Shown here: positions 51,870 to 60,969 of the stretch, piece by piece
How the letters are laid out: each line of letters begins with the position of its first letter
How positions within the stretch are numbered: position 1 is the first letter of the stretch
Origin: Mesorhizobium sp. WSM2240
GTDB taxonomy: Bacteria; Pseudomonadota; Alphaproteobacteria; Rhizobiales; Rhizobiaceae
Assembly: GCF_040438645.1 (NCBI RefSeq)
Contig: NZ_CP159253.1
Span: 5,638,908-5,702,907, forward strand
DNA length: 64,000 bases
Direction: 5' to 3'
The notes under the pieces: generated by a model
Databases searched by the model: none
Told to the model about the DNA's origin: nothing
What the model saw: only the letters and a program-made list of their open reading frames with translations
Position numbers and translations under genes: made by a program

Positions 51870-53150
51870 TTACTTCTTCTTGAGCTTCAGCTTGTCCAGA
51901 AGGTTTCCGAACGCGGCTTTCTTCTTAGCCTTGATCTCGCTTCGCCCGGTCAGCACGTGAGCGATCTCGTTGATCGATGCGACGACCGGGTTCTTGGCAT
52001 CCATCTCGCCGAGCATACGCCCGTTGTTGGACGCGTTTCCGAACAGGAGCGGCTCGAACGGAATGACCGCCATCGGCGTCACGCCGAGTGGTTCGGCGAA
52101 GTCGGCTATAGAGATCTCAGGCCGCTTGGGGACGCCCGCCTGGTTAACGATCAGCTTCGGCGGCACATCATTCGGCCTGATCTTCTTCAGCATGTCGACC
52201 AGGTTCTTGGCATTGCGCAGATTGGCCAATTCGGGCGTCACCGTAATGACGATCTCGTCGGCTTTCATCAGCGTATTCTTGGTCCAGCCAGTCCAGACAT
52301 GGGGCATGTCCAGCACCAGAAGGGGTGCGCTCCGCTGCGCCGTGTCGATGATCTGGGCGAAAGCGTCGATGTCGAAATCATAGACGCGGTCGAGCGTCGA
52401 GGGAGCCGCGAGCAGCGAGAGCCGCTCGGCGCACTGCGCGAGCAGGCGATCGAGATAGACCTCATCGATGCGCTCCGGCGAAAAAACGGCATCCGCTACG
52501 CCCTGCGCCGGATCCTGGTCGAAATTGATGTTGGCCGTGCCAAAGGCAAGGTCCAAATCGGCGACAACGACCTCCGAAGCGAAGAGGTTGGACATGGCCC
52601 AGGCGACATTGTGGGCGATCGTTGACGAGCCGACGCCGCCCTTGGCGCCGATGAAGGCGATCGAGCGTCCGATCGGCTCGGCCTCCGGATCAACAAAGAT
52701 CGACGAGATGACGCTGACGATATCGGCCATCGAGATCGGCGCGACGACATACTCCGAAATGCCGGTGCGGATCAGTTCGCGGTACAGCCCGACGTCGTTG
52801 TAGTGGCCAATGACAACGACCTTGGTCGACGGATCGCAGTATTCCGACAATTGGCGAAGCCCGGCGAGCAGTTCCTTCGGCTCGCTGCGGGATTCCAGGA
52901 TGATCAGATTGGGCGTAGGCGCGGTCTGGTAGAACTCGATGGCTGTGGTGATGCCGCCCATATGGACCTTGAGATGCGCCTTCGACATGCGGCGATCCTC
53001 GCCGGCGCGCTCTATCGGGTTGGCGATGCCCTCGGTCTCGCAGAAGGCCTGCACAGAGATTCGCGGAACCGGGCGCAACGCTTGCATCGCTGCGATATCC
53101 TGCGCCGCGTCGCTGCTTTCTAGATTGGAATCGTAGGCCAGATTGTTCAT
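51870..53150 (-). CDS. cpaE: Pilus assembly protein CpaE (ParA/MinD-like localiser)
   Basis: From ATG 53150 the protein has 426 residues. An N-terminal receiver-like domain (about 35-145) precedes a MinD/ParA ATPase with the deviant Walker A GAKGGVGSSTIAHN near residue 165. In Caulobacter CpaE positions the pilus machinery at a cell pole. It lies between cpaD and cpaF with 29- and 30-base gaps. Confidence 0.93.
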   Translation of the reverse strand: MNNLAYDSNLESSDAAQDIAAMQALRPVPRISVQAFCETEGIANPIERAGEDRRMSKAHLKVHMGGITTAIEFYQTAPTPNLIILESRSEPKELLAGLRQLSEYCDPSTKVVVIGHYNDVGLYRELIRTGISEYVVAPISMADIVSVISSIFVDPEAEPIGRSIAFIGAKGGVGSSTIAHNVAWAMSNLFASEVVVADLDLAFGTANINFDQDPAQGVADAVFSPERIDEVYLDRLLAQCAERLSLLAAPSTLDRVYDFDIDAFAQIIDTAQRSAPLLVLDMPHVWTGWTKNTLMKADEIVITVTPELANLRNAKNLVDMLKKIRPNDVPPKLIVNQAGVPKRPEISIADFAEPLGVTPMAVIPFEPLLFGNASNNGRMLGEMDAKNPVVASINEIAHVLTGRSEIKAKKKAAFGNLLDKLKLKKK

Positions 53151-53179
53151 GTTCACGCGCCCCCAAGGCTGCGACTGGA

Positions 53180-53914
53180 TCAATATTCGACTTCGCGGCG
53201 TGGCACTGGCGCATAGACCGGCGCGTCACGGTAATCGTCTATGACGATGCCGCGCCGTTCGGCATCAATGCTGGTCTGCTTGCGCGGACCGAGCAGGTCG
53301 GACGGGTTGGCGATCTGGGCGGCCAGATTGTTCTGATAGGAGCAGCCGAAATTGGCGTAATGCTTGTTTTCCGTGGATTCCAGAATGTCTTCGGGCCAGC
53401 GGCCGCATTTGCCGGTCTGCGCCTTCATCGCGGTAAAGGCGACGCGGACCGGCGCGGAGATTTCAGGCGACGGGGCCTGGTAGGAACTTATCAGGATGCG
53501 GCTGTCGGGAACGCCGCTAGCCTTGGCCAGCTTGGCGAAGTCGTTGCCGGCATGCGATGCTGCGATGTCGTTGGCCGCGCCCACCGGAACCAATATGCTC
53601 AGCGGCGGAGCCGCGCTGCGGTCGTAATCGGCGAAGAATCCTTCCAAAGAAGCGCGCTGTCCCGCCGTCATGCCCCGGTCGGCGGCGGCCACAGGAAGAT
53701 CGATCACCTGGTCCTTCTCTGCGATCACGATCGGATGGTTGGTGCGGTAGTCGTCCGGGATCGAGCCCACGACGACGCTATCGCGCGGACCCATCGCGCA
53801 TCCGGCAAGGAGCGCCAGTGCGGCGACGCCGAGAATGGAAAACGCCGGCCGGCAGATGCGTAAATCGCCCTCGCGCAGGGCATCCGTCCGGTTCTTAAAC
53901 GTTGCCTTAGACAT
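53180..53914 (-). CDS. cpaD: CpaD family pilus assembly lipoprotein
   Basis: From ATG 53914 the protein has 244 residues. This start has GGGGGACGG just upstream; ATG 53932 in frame overlaps the cpaC stop and is the alternative. A lipobox LLAGC follows a hydrophobic segment. The CpaD core includes YRTNHPIVIAEKDQVIDLPV and FGCSYQNNLAAQIANPSDL. It is an outer-membrane pilotin-like partner of CpaC. Confidence 0.92.
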   Translation of the reverse strand: MSKATFKNRTDALREGDLRICRPAFSILGVAALALLAGCAMGPRDSVVVGSIPDDYRTNHPIVIAEKDQVIDLPVAAADRGMTAGQRASLEGFFADYDRSAAPPLSILVPVGAANDIAASHAGNDFAKLAKASGVPDSRILISSYQAPSPEISAPVRVAFTAMKAQTGKCGRWPEDILESTENKHYANFGCSYQNNLAAQIANPSDLLGPRKQTSIDAERRGIVIDDYRDAPVYAPVPRREVEY

Positions 53915-53928
53915 TGCCCGTCCCCCGC

Positions 53929-55551
53929 TCATTTGTAGATGAAGCCGACCATGCCGTGGTAGCGGCCATTCGGCTTGTCGGTCTGCATGGTGCCGTAGAC
54001 GCGATTGACCTTGCCCAGGAACATCCCGGCGCCGTCGCTCGCGGCGTTGAAATTGTCGTCTGGCTTGGCGAGCGCGTTGCGCGCGGTCGGCTTGACCAGA
54101 TAGGGCGTCACGATGATGACGAGCTCGGTTTCGTTGCGGACGAAATCGCGGCTCCTGAACAGCGTCCCCAAGACCGGAATCTTTGTCAGTCCGGGCAGAC
54201 CGTTGACGGCCTGCCGGATGTCGTCTCGCACCAGACCAGCTATCATCATGGACCCGCCGGAAGGCAGTTCGACAGTCGTGTCGGCGAGCCGCTTGCGGAT
54301 CGAAAGAAAATTCGATCCCTGCCGCATCAGCGGATCGGCCGTAAACCCGACCGAACCTTCGGTGGTCGGTTCGGACACCGACGTGCGTATCTTCAGACTG
54401 ATCCGTCCTGCAGAAAGCACCACCGGCAGAAATTCCAGCCCGATGCCGTATTCGACCTTTGATACGTCATAGGCGACGCCGCCATATGAAGCGGGTTCAT
54501 CGATTACGCCATCACCGTTGGTGTCCCGCGCGGGTGTAGGCGGCGAAACCGATTGGTCGCTAATCACATTGAACTCGCCACCAACTTTAAAGGTAGCTTT
54601 CTCGCCGGAGACCGCCGTCAAAGTGGGCTCGGCCAGCGTCTTCATGACGCCCGATTGCTCCATCGCGTTGAAGTAGCTATCGAGTATATCGCCGGACAGC
54701 GACAAACCCGACTGCGCGAGCGGCTTGCCGAGACCATAAATCGGCTTGCTGATCGCGCCCCAACTCAGGCCGTCGCTCGAGCCGCTGGCAACGAGGTTGA
54801 CGCCAAGCTGCTTCATCACGTTGCGGTTGACTTCGGCGACGGTCACCTTCAGCGTGACCTGATCCTCGCCGATGATCTGCAAGAGGTTGACGATCTGGCT
54901 GGTGCGCCGCGTTGAATCGGGATTGTCGATGGCGACCCCGCCATCGGAGGAACCGCCCGATGCGGTCTGCGAATATTGACCGGTCGTCGCTTCACCGCCG
55001 CTGACGAAGATATTGGCAAGCTCGGCCGCGCGCTTCGCGTCGAGGGGCGTGTCCACGGTGCCCGTGAGAACGACATTGTCGTTGATCAACTCGACGGTGA
55101 TGTCCGAATTGGGGATGAAGCGCTGGATGTAATCCTCAAGGCCGGCGACATCGCGCTCGACGGCGAGATCGAGGCTGGCGATCTGCTCGCCGTTCGGCCC
55201 GAAGACGAAGATATTGGTCTGGCCTACCGCTTTGCCGAAAAGGTAGATGCGGCGCGCGGTGCGCGTCACAGCATCGGCGACAGCGGGATTGGCTACGAGG
55301 ATATCGTAGGCGTCGCTCGGAAGGTCGATGACGACCGACTTGTTGAGACCAAGCTTGACGCGCTGGCCGGCGGCGGATGAGGAGCCGATTTCGACCAGGC
55401 CGTCCGACAGGCCGGCCGCACGAACGCCAACGACGCCGTCGAGGCTCGTGCCGGCAAGCAGCATCGCGCCGGCCGCGGCGATCGTCGTAGCGGCCCTCGC
55501 GGTTTTGCGCGTACCGACGTGGACGCCCGAAAATTTGCCGATCGTCATCAT
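53929..55551 (-). CDS. cpaC: Type II/III secretin CpaC (RcpA)
   Basis: This 540-residue outer-membrane channel protein of the Tad system starts at ATG 55551, overlapping the cpaB stop by four bases. After a signal peptide, the N-terminal pilus domain (about 40-130: LGLNKSVVIDLPSDAYDILV) leads to a BON-like repeat and the secretin domain (about 270-500, LPSGGSMMIAGLVRDDIRQA). It forms the gated ring through which the pilus leaves the cell. A short relative of its N-domain is at 57710. Confidence 0.95.
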   Translation of the reverse strand: MMTIGKFSGVHVGTRKTARAATTIAAAGAMLLAGTSLDGVVGVRAAGLSDGLVEIGSSSAAGQRVKLGLNKSVVIDLPSDAYDILVANPAVADAVTRTARRIYLFGKAVGQTNIFVFGPNGEQIASLDLAVERDVAGLEDYIQRFIPNSDITVELINDNVVLTGTVDTPLDAKRAAELANIFVSGGEATTGQYSQTASGGSSDGGVAIDNPDSTRRTSQIVNLLQIIGEDQVTLKVTVAEVNRNVMKQLGVNLVASGSSDGLSWGAISKPIYGLGKPLAQSGLSLSGDILDSYFNAMEQSGVMKTLAEPTLTAVSGEKATFKVGGEFNVISDQSVSPPTPARDTNGDGVIDEPASYGGVAYDVSKVEYGIGLEFLPVVLSAGRISLKIRTSVSEPTTEGSVGFTADPLMRQGSNFLSIRKRLADTTVELPSGGSMMIAGLVRDDIRQAVNGLPGLTKIPVLGTLFRSRDFVRNETELVIIVTPYLVKPTARNALAKPDDNFNAASDGAGMFLGKVNRVYGTMQTDKPNGRYHGMVGFIYK

Positions 55552-56360
55552 TTCCTGGCTCCCACTTCGGAAACTTCGCCCGATTTAATAAGGCGGACCG
55601 TGCCGCGCCGGCCGTTGCCGGAGACGAGATAATCGGCGTCTTTCTGGGGCGGTTCTTGCGCGTCGGCCACCGAACGCAAAGCGAGCGTCAGGCGATCGGC
55701 CATCTGCTGGGCGACGGTAATGATCTCGGCTTGCTGCGGCGTTAGCTCCAGCGTCGCCGTTTCGCCGACCTTGACGCGGCGGCCCTCCTCATCCTCCTGG
55801 ATGGCCTGGTCGATCGCCAGAACCTTGATGTTCTTGAGAATGGTCTCGGTAACGAAGCCTCCACCCGCATTGGCCGTGTCGGAACGGCGCGTCATGATGA
55901 CGTCGACAAAGTCGTTGGGAAGGATGAAGCCGCCGGCCGACGTGTCGGCGGCGATCTGCGTGGCGACGGCGCGCGATCCCGAGGGCAGGATAGACGACAT
56001 GAAGCTCTGGCCTTCGCCGACCAGCTTGGAGCGGCGCAGCGGCTCGCCGCCATACATGGCGAGGCGGGCGATCGAACCTTTCAGCTTTTCCATCGCGTCG
56101 GGCTCGGCCGCGCGGGTGATGAAATGCTCGGTAACGGCGCTGGAGGGCCAGGCCTGCCAGGACAATTGGTCGCCTACCGGAGCGCCCATGGGCACGTCGC
56201 CGGAAAGCACCAGCACTTCCGTCGTCTCGATTGACGGCTGTTGCGGGCCAGCCTCGACAATGATTTCTGCCGGAGGCGCCGACATGTTCTTCGCCACGTA
56301 GCCAGCGCCGCCCGCCGCAGCCACGGCTACGCCCAATATGATCAATCTCGATGCAGCCAT
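55548..56360 (-). CDS. cpaB: Flp pilus assembly protein CpaB (RcpC)
   Basis: The 270 residues begin with an N-terminal membrane helix (about 5-22, LIILGVAVAAAGGAGYVAKN). A SAF domain (about 50-110, VLVLSGDVPMGAPVGDQLSW) and an RcpC/CpaB domain (about 120-235, AVATQIAADTSAGGFILPND) follow. It works in the periplasm beside the secretin. A 190-base gap to cpaA with AT-rich sequence could hold an internal promoter. Confidence 0.94.
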   Translation of the reverse strand: MAASRLIILGVAVAAAGGAGYVAKNMSAPPAEIIVEAGPQQPSIETTEVLVLSGDVPMGAPVGDQLSWQAWPSSAVTEHFITRAAEPDAMEKLKGSIARLAMYGGEPLRRSKLVGEGQSFMSSILPSGSRAVATQIAADTSAGGFILPNDFVDVIMTRRSDTANAGGGFVTETILKNIKVLAIDQAIQEDEEGRRVKVGETATLELTPQQAEIITVAQQMADRLTLALRSVADAQEPPQKDADYLVSGNGRRGTVRLIKSGEVSEVGARK

Positions 56361-56550
56361 TTGTCCCAGCCCGCCGTTGGCAACTCATCTAGTCGAGCCG
56401 GACATTGCATCGCTAATCGTCAAATTACGGTTAATGCAGTGCTTACGATCATGCTTAATTTAAAGTTTATTCAAATGCAGCCGATCCCATTCCGGCAAAC
56501 GAAAACCGGGGCGGCCAGGCCCCCCGTTGCGAAGCAATTCGGCTATGGGA

Positions 56551-57072
56551 TCAGTTTGTTGCCAGCCGCTCCAGCGCCCAGACCACCAGCGGTGAATTGG
56601 GATAGGCGACGAGCCCGCCGAGGCCGAGCGCGATGCCGTAGGGAACGCCGACGGCGTCGTCGGCGAAATGACGCAGAAACATGTTACGGCTGGTGAACAC
56701 GGCAAGTGCCGAATTCCGGTACTTCAATATGGCGACGGTGATGACGCCTCCGAGGAAAGCGGAAATCACTAGATACTCGACGAGATGGACGTTGAAGCCC
56801 AGGAACAGTGCGGTGGCGGACATGAGCTTGGCGTCGCCGCCTCCCATACCGCCCAGCGCGAAAAGCGCGAAGGTTACCAGCAGCACCAAGCCGCCGGCGG
56901 CGAAATGCCAGCCATAATGGGCCCAGTCCATGCCGGTGAGAGGCGCTACGACGGCAAACGTCGCCACCAGAACCACAGCGACGCGGTTGGCTATCGTCAT
57001 CGACAGCATGTCGGAAACCGCCGCAAAGACCATGCAGAACGGGAAAACCACGAATATCAACGCTTCGAGCAT
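56551..57072 (-). CDS. cpaA: Prepilin peptidase CpaA (A24 family)
   Basis: From ATG 57072 the protein has 173 residues; a GTG at 57096 would add eight. It is a five- to six-helix membrane aspartyl protease. The first catalytic Asp lies in AVSDMLSMTIANRV and the second in GGGDAKLMSATALFLG, the GxGDxK motif. It lacks the methylase domain, as is usual for Tad peptidases. It would cleave the Flp pilin and the TadE-type pseudopilins in this locus. Confidence 0.93.
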   Translation of the reverse strand: MLEALIFVVFPFCMVFAAVSDMLSMTIANRVAVVLVATFAVVAPLTGMDWAHYGWHFAAGGLVLLVTFALFALGGMGGGDAKLMSATALFLGFNVHLVEYLVISAFLGGVITVAILKYRNSALAVFTSRNMFLRHFADDAVGVPYGIALGLGGLVAYPNSPLVVWALERLATN

Positions 57073-57123
57073 GACTGTCCGGAATAGCTGGCTCACGCAC
57101 CCGCGGCGGAGTTCTATAAAGTC

Positions 57124-57151
57124 AAAAGGCCGCCCTGTTTGGAGCGGCCTT
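57124..57151 (-). terminator. Terminator or attenuator after the Flp pilin gene
   Basis: On the minus strand AAGGCCGC and GCGGCCTTTT form a stem around a 10-base loop followed by a short T run, 32 bases past the pilin stop. It would let the pilin be expressed far above the downstream cpa genes. Confidence 0.7.
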
Positions 57152-57182
57152 CTTGATGCGACGAGACCTGGTAGCCCGTCGA

Positions 57183-57356
57183 TTAGTTGGCCGAGTTGAG
57201 CTTGGTCGAGATAGAGTTGAACTTGGTGCTCAGCGAATTTCCGACCGCGCCGGCGCCGGCAATGATGGCGAGAGCGATAAGAGCGGCGATCAGACCGTAT
57301 TCGATGGCGGTCGCGCCGGATTCGTCCTTCACAAAACGTGCAACGAGTTTAGACAT
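57183..57356 (-). CDS. flp: Flp/Fap type IVb pilin (major Flp pilin)
   Basis: This 57-residue frame is too short for most ORF filters. It reads MSKLVARFVKDESG then ATAIEYGLIAALIALAIIAG, the Flp motif. Processing after Gly14 leaves Glu at +5 and Tyr at +6, as in other Flp pilins. The C-terminal part SLSTKFNSISTKLNSAN is polar. The upstream box AGGAGCTC is a good ribosome binding site. It is the first gene of the minus-strand cpa cluster. Confidence 0.93.
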   Translation of the reverse strand: MSKLVARFVKDESGATAIEYGLIAALIALAIIAGAGAVGNSLSTKFNSISTKLNSAN

Positions 57357-57709
57357 TGGAGAGCTCCTTACTCCACGTGTTACAGCACTTCCGTCAACTT
57401 TTTTTGGGGTTGATCGGATGACCGAAAACTACAAGCGAGCTCTTTCGATCGGCTTAACAAACAGCCTTACCGAATTCTTTCAGCCGCATGCTGGTCCCTT
57501 TGGTTAACTGCCGGCTAAGCTTCGGCGGGGTCTTCGAAACCGGGCGCACTGCTGGAATGGCCCGCTCCGCCTGGCTGTGCACGCTCTCATTATATAGAGC
57601 TACTGGCGACCATCCCAACGCTCGGGGGCAACGGCCAGGGAATGTTTAACCGTTGGTTCACCAATATCGTTCATCTTCCATTGAACACTTCCCTCGCCCG
57701 GAGAGCCCC
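57357..57709. other. Divergent intergenic region of the pilin gene and the CpaC N-domain gene
   Basis: This 353-base noncoding region is more AT-rich than its neighbours and must hold the pilin promoter on the minus strand and another on the plus strand. Two weak CtrA-like boxes are seen: TTAA-N7-CTAA at 57504-57518 and TTAA-N7-TTCA at 57646-57660. No conventional promoter can be fixed. Confidence 0.4.
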
Positions 57710-58135
57710 ATGGCCGCGCAGAGATATTTTCTTCGCATTGCAGGCGCAGCCGCGCTCATTGCCGCGTCCACGCTTGCTGCGCACTCGGGCGCTGGCATCG
57801 AGGTGGTCATGAACCAGGCCAAGATCGTCAAGCTTTCGCGCGCTGCAGACACGATCGTGATAGGCAATCCGGCTATCGCCGATGCAGCGGTGCAGGACGG
57901 CACGACAATCGTGCTGACAGGAAAAGGCTTTGGTGTGACCAATCTCGTCGTGCTGGACGAGGCGGGTACCCCCATTGTCGACGAGCAGGTGACCGTAACG
58001 CGGCAGACGACTTCGTCAGTGCGCATCTACCGCCGCGCCAATCTTCAGACATTGTCCTGCACGCCCTATTGCGAGAACTCCTATAAGACCGATGCCGAGC
58101 GGGAATCGGACATGGCGCTCGGCGCGAGCCAATAG
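57710..58135 (+). CDS. Stand-alone secretin N-domain protein (CpaC-like N-terminal domain)
   Basis: From ATG 57710 behind GGAGAG the protein has 141 residues. A signal peptide ends near STLAAHS. The body VVMNQAKIVKLSRAADTIVI and GKGFGVTNLVVLDEAGTPIV parallels residues 50-130 of the CpaC secretin in the same locus. The short Cys-bearing tail TLSCTPYCENSYKTD has no counterpart in CpaC. The role is unknown; a periplasmic plug or partner of the secretin ring is possible. Confidence 0.82.
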   Translation: MAAQRYFLRIAGAAALIAASTLAAHSGAGIEVVMNQAKIVKLSRAADTIVIGNPAIADAAVQDGTTIVLTGKGFGVTNLVVLDEAGTPIVDEQVTVTRQTTSSVRIYRRANLQTLSCTPYCENSYKTDAERESDMALGASQ

Positions 58136-58285
58136 CGGTGGGTCAGTGCTGTCGGGCAGCGGCGTAACGCATGGTAACCGCAGGGTAAAATCGGGCGCGC
58201 CAATTCTAGCGACCATCAAAACCGGACTTCAACCGGTTCAATCTAATGTCCGGACGCGATGACATTGGATCGGCGGGAACCGAGC

Positions 58286-58879
58286 ATGTTTGCCAGACCC
58301 AACAGGGAAAGCGAGACTCCGCAAAAGCGGCGGCGGAGCACTCTGTCGCGGTTCGTGCGCGATCGAAGCGGCGCCACTGCGATCGAGTTCACGATCCTGG
58401 CGATACCGTTCTCGCTGCTGGTCTTCGCGATTCTCGAGAGCTGTATCTCCTTTGCCGGGCAGCAGGTCATGTCCAATGTCGCTGACGACATCGCCCGCCA
58501 ACTGCGGACGGGCCAGATCAAGGCCAGCGATCCGGCCTTCACCCACGATTCGCTTAGGAACAAGATCTGCGAGAAGCTGGAGATCATGGTCGCCGACGGC
58601 TGCATCGGCCTGAACGTCGATCTTCGCAGCTTCGACACGTTCGAGGAAGCGGCTGCCCTGCGCATCGAATTTCTGGGCAGCAGCAAGGACGACAGGACGC
58701 TTGCGCCGTCCAATTTCACCTTCAAGCCGGGCCCGTCTCTGTCCAAGAACGTCCTGCGGGTATTTTATGAATGGCCCGTCATAACCGACTTCATGCGCGC
58801 CTCGATGTCCAACCTGAAGGGGGGCAAGACGCTGCATTTCGCAACCGTAACCTGGCAGAACGAGCCGTTCGACGACTGA
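58286..58879 (+). CDS. TadE-type pilus assembly protein (pseudopilin)
   Basis: From ATG 58286 (or 58259) the protein has 197 residues. The TadE-like motif RSGATAIEFTILAIPFSLLV has a prepilin cleavage Gly with Glu at +5, followed by a hydrophobic helix and a periplasmic domain of about 150 residues. It would be processed by CpaA. It is followed after 37 bases by a second TadE-type gene. Confidence 0.88.
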   Translation: MFARPNRESETPQKRRRSTLSRFVRDRSGATAIEFTILAIPFSLLVFAILESCISFAGQQVMSNVADDIARQLRTGQIKASDPAFTHDSLRNKICEKLEIMVADGCIGLNVDLRSFDTFEEAAALRIEFLGSSKDDRTLAPSNFTFKPGPSLSKNVLRVFYEWPVITDFMRASMSNLKGGKTLHFATVTWQNEPFDD

Positions 58880-58916
58880 GGCGCGCCGGCGCGCGAAACC
58901 ACGGAAGGTCAAGGAA

Positions 58917-59540
58917 ATGTCTGTTCGTGCGGGGGCACAAACTGCGATATCGAAGCTGGCGGCAGGACTTGCCAGCCTGATCCCGGACCGTCGCGGCGTG
59001 GCGGCGGTGGAGTTCGCGCTGATCGCGCCGCTGCTCCTGTCCATGTATTTCGTGACCATGGAAGTGGCGCAGGGCATCGAGGCCAACAAGAAGGTCGGGC
59101 GGGTCGGAAGCATGGTGGCCGACCTGATCACGCAGCAGTCCGAAGTAACCCCTGCTCAACTTCAGGCTATCTTGAAGATCGGCGGATCGATCATGCAGCC
59201 CTACAACCGCTCCGCGCCCAAGATCGTGGTGACCGCGATCGATATCACGCCGGATCCGGGATCGCAGGTCAAGGTCGCCTGGTCGGGAAAGCTCGAGAAC
59301 GGCGTCTACAGCAAGGACGCCGCCGCCGGAACCGCGACAACCGTGCCGACGACGCTCAAAATGCCTGGCACCTTCCTGATCCGCGTCGACAGCTATCTGG
59401 ACTACAGGCCGGTCATCACCTGGTCGGCAAGCGCCAAGTCGACACTCGGTCTCATGGCGGCATTCGACAATATCTCGATGAAGGAAACCTACTATTTGCG
59501 GCCGCGCATGAGCCCGACCATCAAATGCGCGGCCTGCTGA
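58917..59540 (+). CDS. TadE/TadG-type pseudopilin
   Basis: The 207 residues carry RRGVAAVEFALIAPLLLSMY near residue 23, the TadE/G prepilin-like motif, then a beta-rich periplasmic part with ITPDPGSQVKVAWSGKLENG. It is short for TadG, lacking a von Willebrand domain. It ends the plus-strand pilus gene group. Confidence 0.87.
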   Translation: MSVRAGAQTAISKLAAGLASLIPDRRGVAAVEFALIAPLLLSMYFVTMEVAQGIEANKKVGRVGSMVADLITQQSEVTPAQLQAILKIGGSIMQPYNRSAPKIVVTAIDITPDPGSQVKVAWSGKLENGVYSKDAAAGTATTVPTTLKMPGTFLIRVDSYLDYRPVITWSASAKSTLGLMAAFDNISMKETYYLRPRMSPTIKCAAC

Positions 59541-59727
59541 GCGGTCCTTCGACAAATCGAGCGGGCGCCTGGCACAGTTTCTGCTGCGAGACTTGCTGAG
59601 CGACCTTTAGCCTTTTTGACAGGAGCTTGCGCCGACCCGGTTCCGGCGCTTGCGGGGAGCGAATTGCCAAGGTCTCTCCCGGACCTTATCTCTGCCATGA
59701 ACCATCCGCAATGAGAACCGATATTTC

Positions 59728-60969
59728 ATGGCCCGCGCATTCCTGTTCGTCCTCGATTCATTCGGCATTGGCGGCGCAGCCGACGCCGAGCGCTTCGGCG
59801 ATTTCGGGTCGAACACATTCGCCCATATCGCCGAAAACTGCGCGGCGGGAAAAGCCGACCGGGACGGATTGCGGCAGGGGCCTCTCAAGATTCCCAACAT
59901 GCTGGCGCTGGGGCTCGGGCGAGCCGGGGCGCTGGCGACCGGCTTCTCCTTCGGCCAGGAGGCGCCGCAGCTTATGCCTTCCTCTTTACACGGTGCGGCC
60001 GACGAGGTGTCGAGCGGCAAGGACACGCCGTCCGGCCATTGGGAAATCGCGGCGGTGCCGGTACCGTTCGAATGGGGATATTTCCCGCAGACCGAACCGA
60101 CCTTCCCCGCCGCGCTGACGAAAGCCATCATCAAGGAAGGCAATGTTCCGGGCATTCTCGGCAATTGCCATGCTTCGGGAACGGAAATCATCGCGAAACT
60201 CGGCGAAGAGCACATCAGGAGCGGCAAGCCGATCTGCTACACATCGGCGGATTCGGTCATCCAGATCGCCGCGCATGAGAGCCATTTCGGGCTCGAACGC
60301 CTCTACGACCTTTGCAAGACAGTGCGAAAGCTGGTCGATCCACTCAATATCGGGCGAGTGATCGCGCGGCCTTTCGTCGGCGAGAGCCCAGCCGATTTCG
60401 AACGCACTGCCAATCGGCGCGACTTCGCCGTGCCGCCGCCCGAGCCGACGCTGCTCGACCGGCTGGTTGCGCGCGGCAGCCGTGTGATCGGCATGGGCAA
60501 GATCGGCGACATCTTCGCGCATCGCGGCGTATCCGAAGTGCGCAAGGCGGGGGGCAACATGGCGCTGTTCGACGAGACGCTGATCGCCATGGACGATGCC
60601 CGCGATGGCGATCTCGTGTTCGCCAATTTCGTCGATTTCGACACGCTTTACGGGCACCGGCGCGACATAGCCGGCTATGCTGCTGCGCTCGAGGAGTTCG
60701 ACCGCCGTTTGCCGGAGGCGCTGACGCGGTTGAAAAGCGGCGATCTTCTGCTTTTGACCGCCGACCATGGCTGCGACCCCTCCTGGCGCGGCAGCGATCA
60801 TACGCGGGAGCGCGTTCCGATCATCGGCATGATCCCTGGCCGTTCCGGCGGGTCGGTCGGCCTCAGGAACACCTTCGCCGATATCGGGGAGACGGTCGCC
60901 GCGCACCTCGGCCTGCCGCCCGGCCGCCACGGTGCATCCTTCTACAAGACGATTTCCGCGCATGCCTGA
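59728..60969 (+). CDS. deoB: Phosphopentomutase
   Basis: This interconverts ribose-1-phosphate and ribose-5-phosphate (and the deoxy forms) in nucleoside salvage. The 413 residues have the alkaline-phosphatase-superfamily metal sites: [19 protein letters not shown] near the N-terminus and [20 protein letters not shown] near residue 345. The DeoB cap domain includes [12 protein letters not shown]. Its end overlaps the mutM start by eight bases. Confidence 0.95.
   Translation: MARAFLFVLDSFGIGGAADAERFGDFGSNTFAHIAENCAAGKADRDGLRQGPLKIPNMLALGLGRAGALATGFSFGQEAPQLMPSSLHGAADEVSSGKDTPSGHWEIAAVPVPFEWGYFPQTEPTFPAALTKAIIKEGNVPGILGNCHASGTEIIAKLGEEHIRSGKPICYTSADSVIQIAAHESHFGLERLYDLCKTVRKLVDPLNIGRVIARPFVGESPADFERTANRRDFAVPPPEPTLLDRLVARGSRVIGMGKIGDIFAHRGVSEVRKAGGNMALFDETLIAMDDARDGDLVFANFVDFDTLYGHRRDIAGYAAALEEFDRRLPEALTRLKSGDLLLLTADHGCDPSWRGSDHTRERVPIIGMIPGRSGGSVGLRNTFADIGETVAAHLGLPPGRHGASFYKTISAHA

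Noticed and set aside
56361..56550. CtrA box in the AT-rich cpaA-cpaB gap
   Set aside because: The TTAC and TTAA half-sites there are eight bases apart, not seven, and one half is imperfect.
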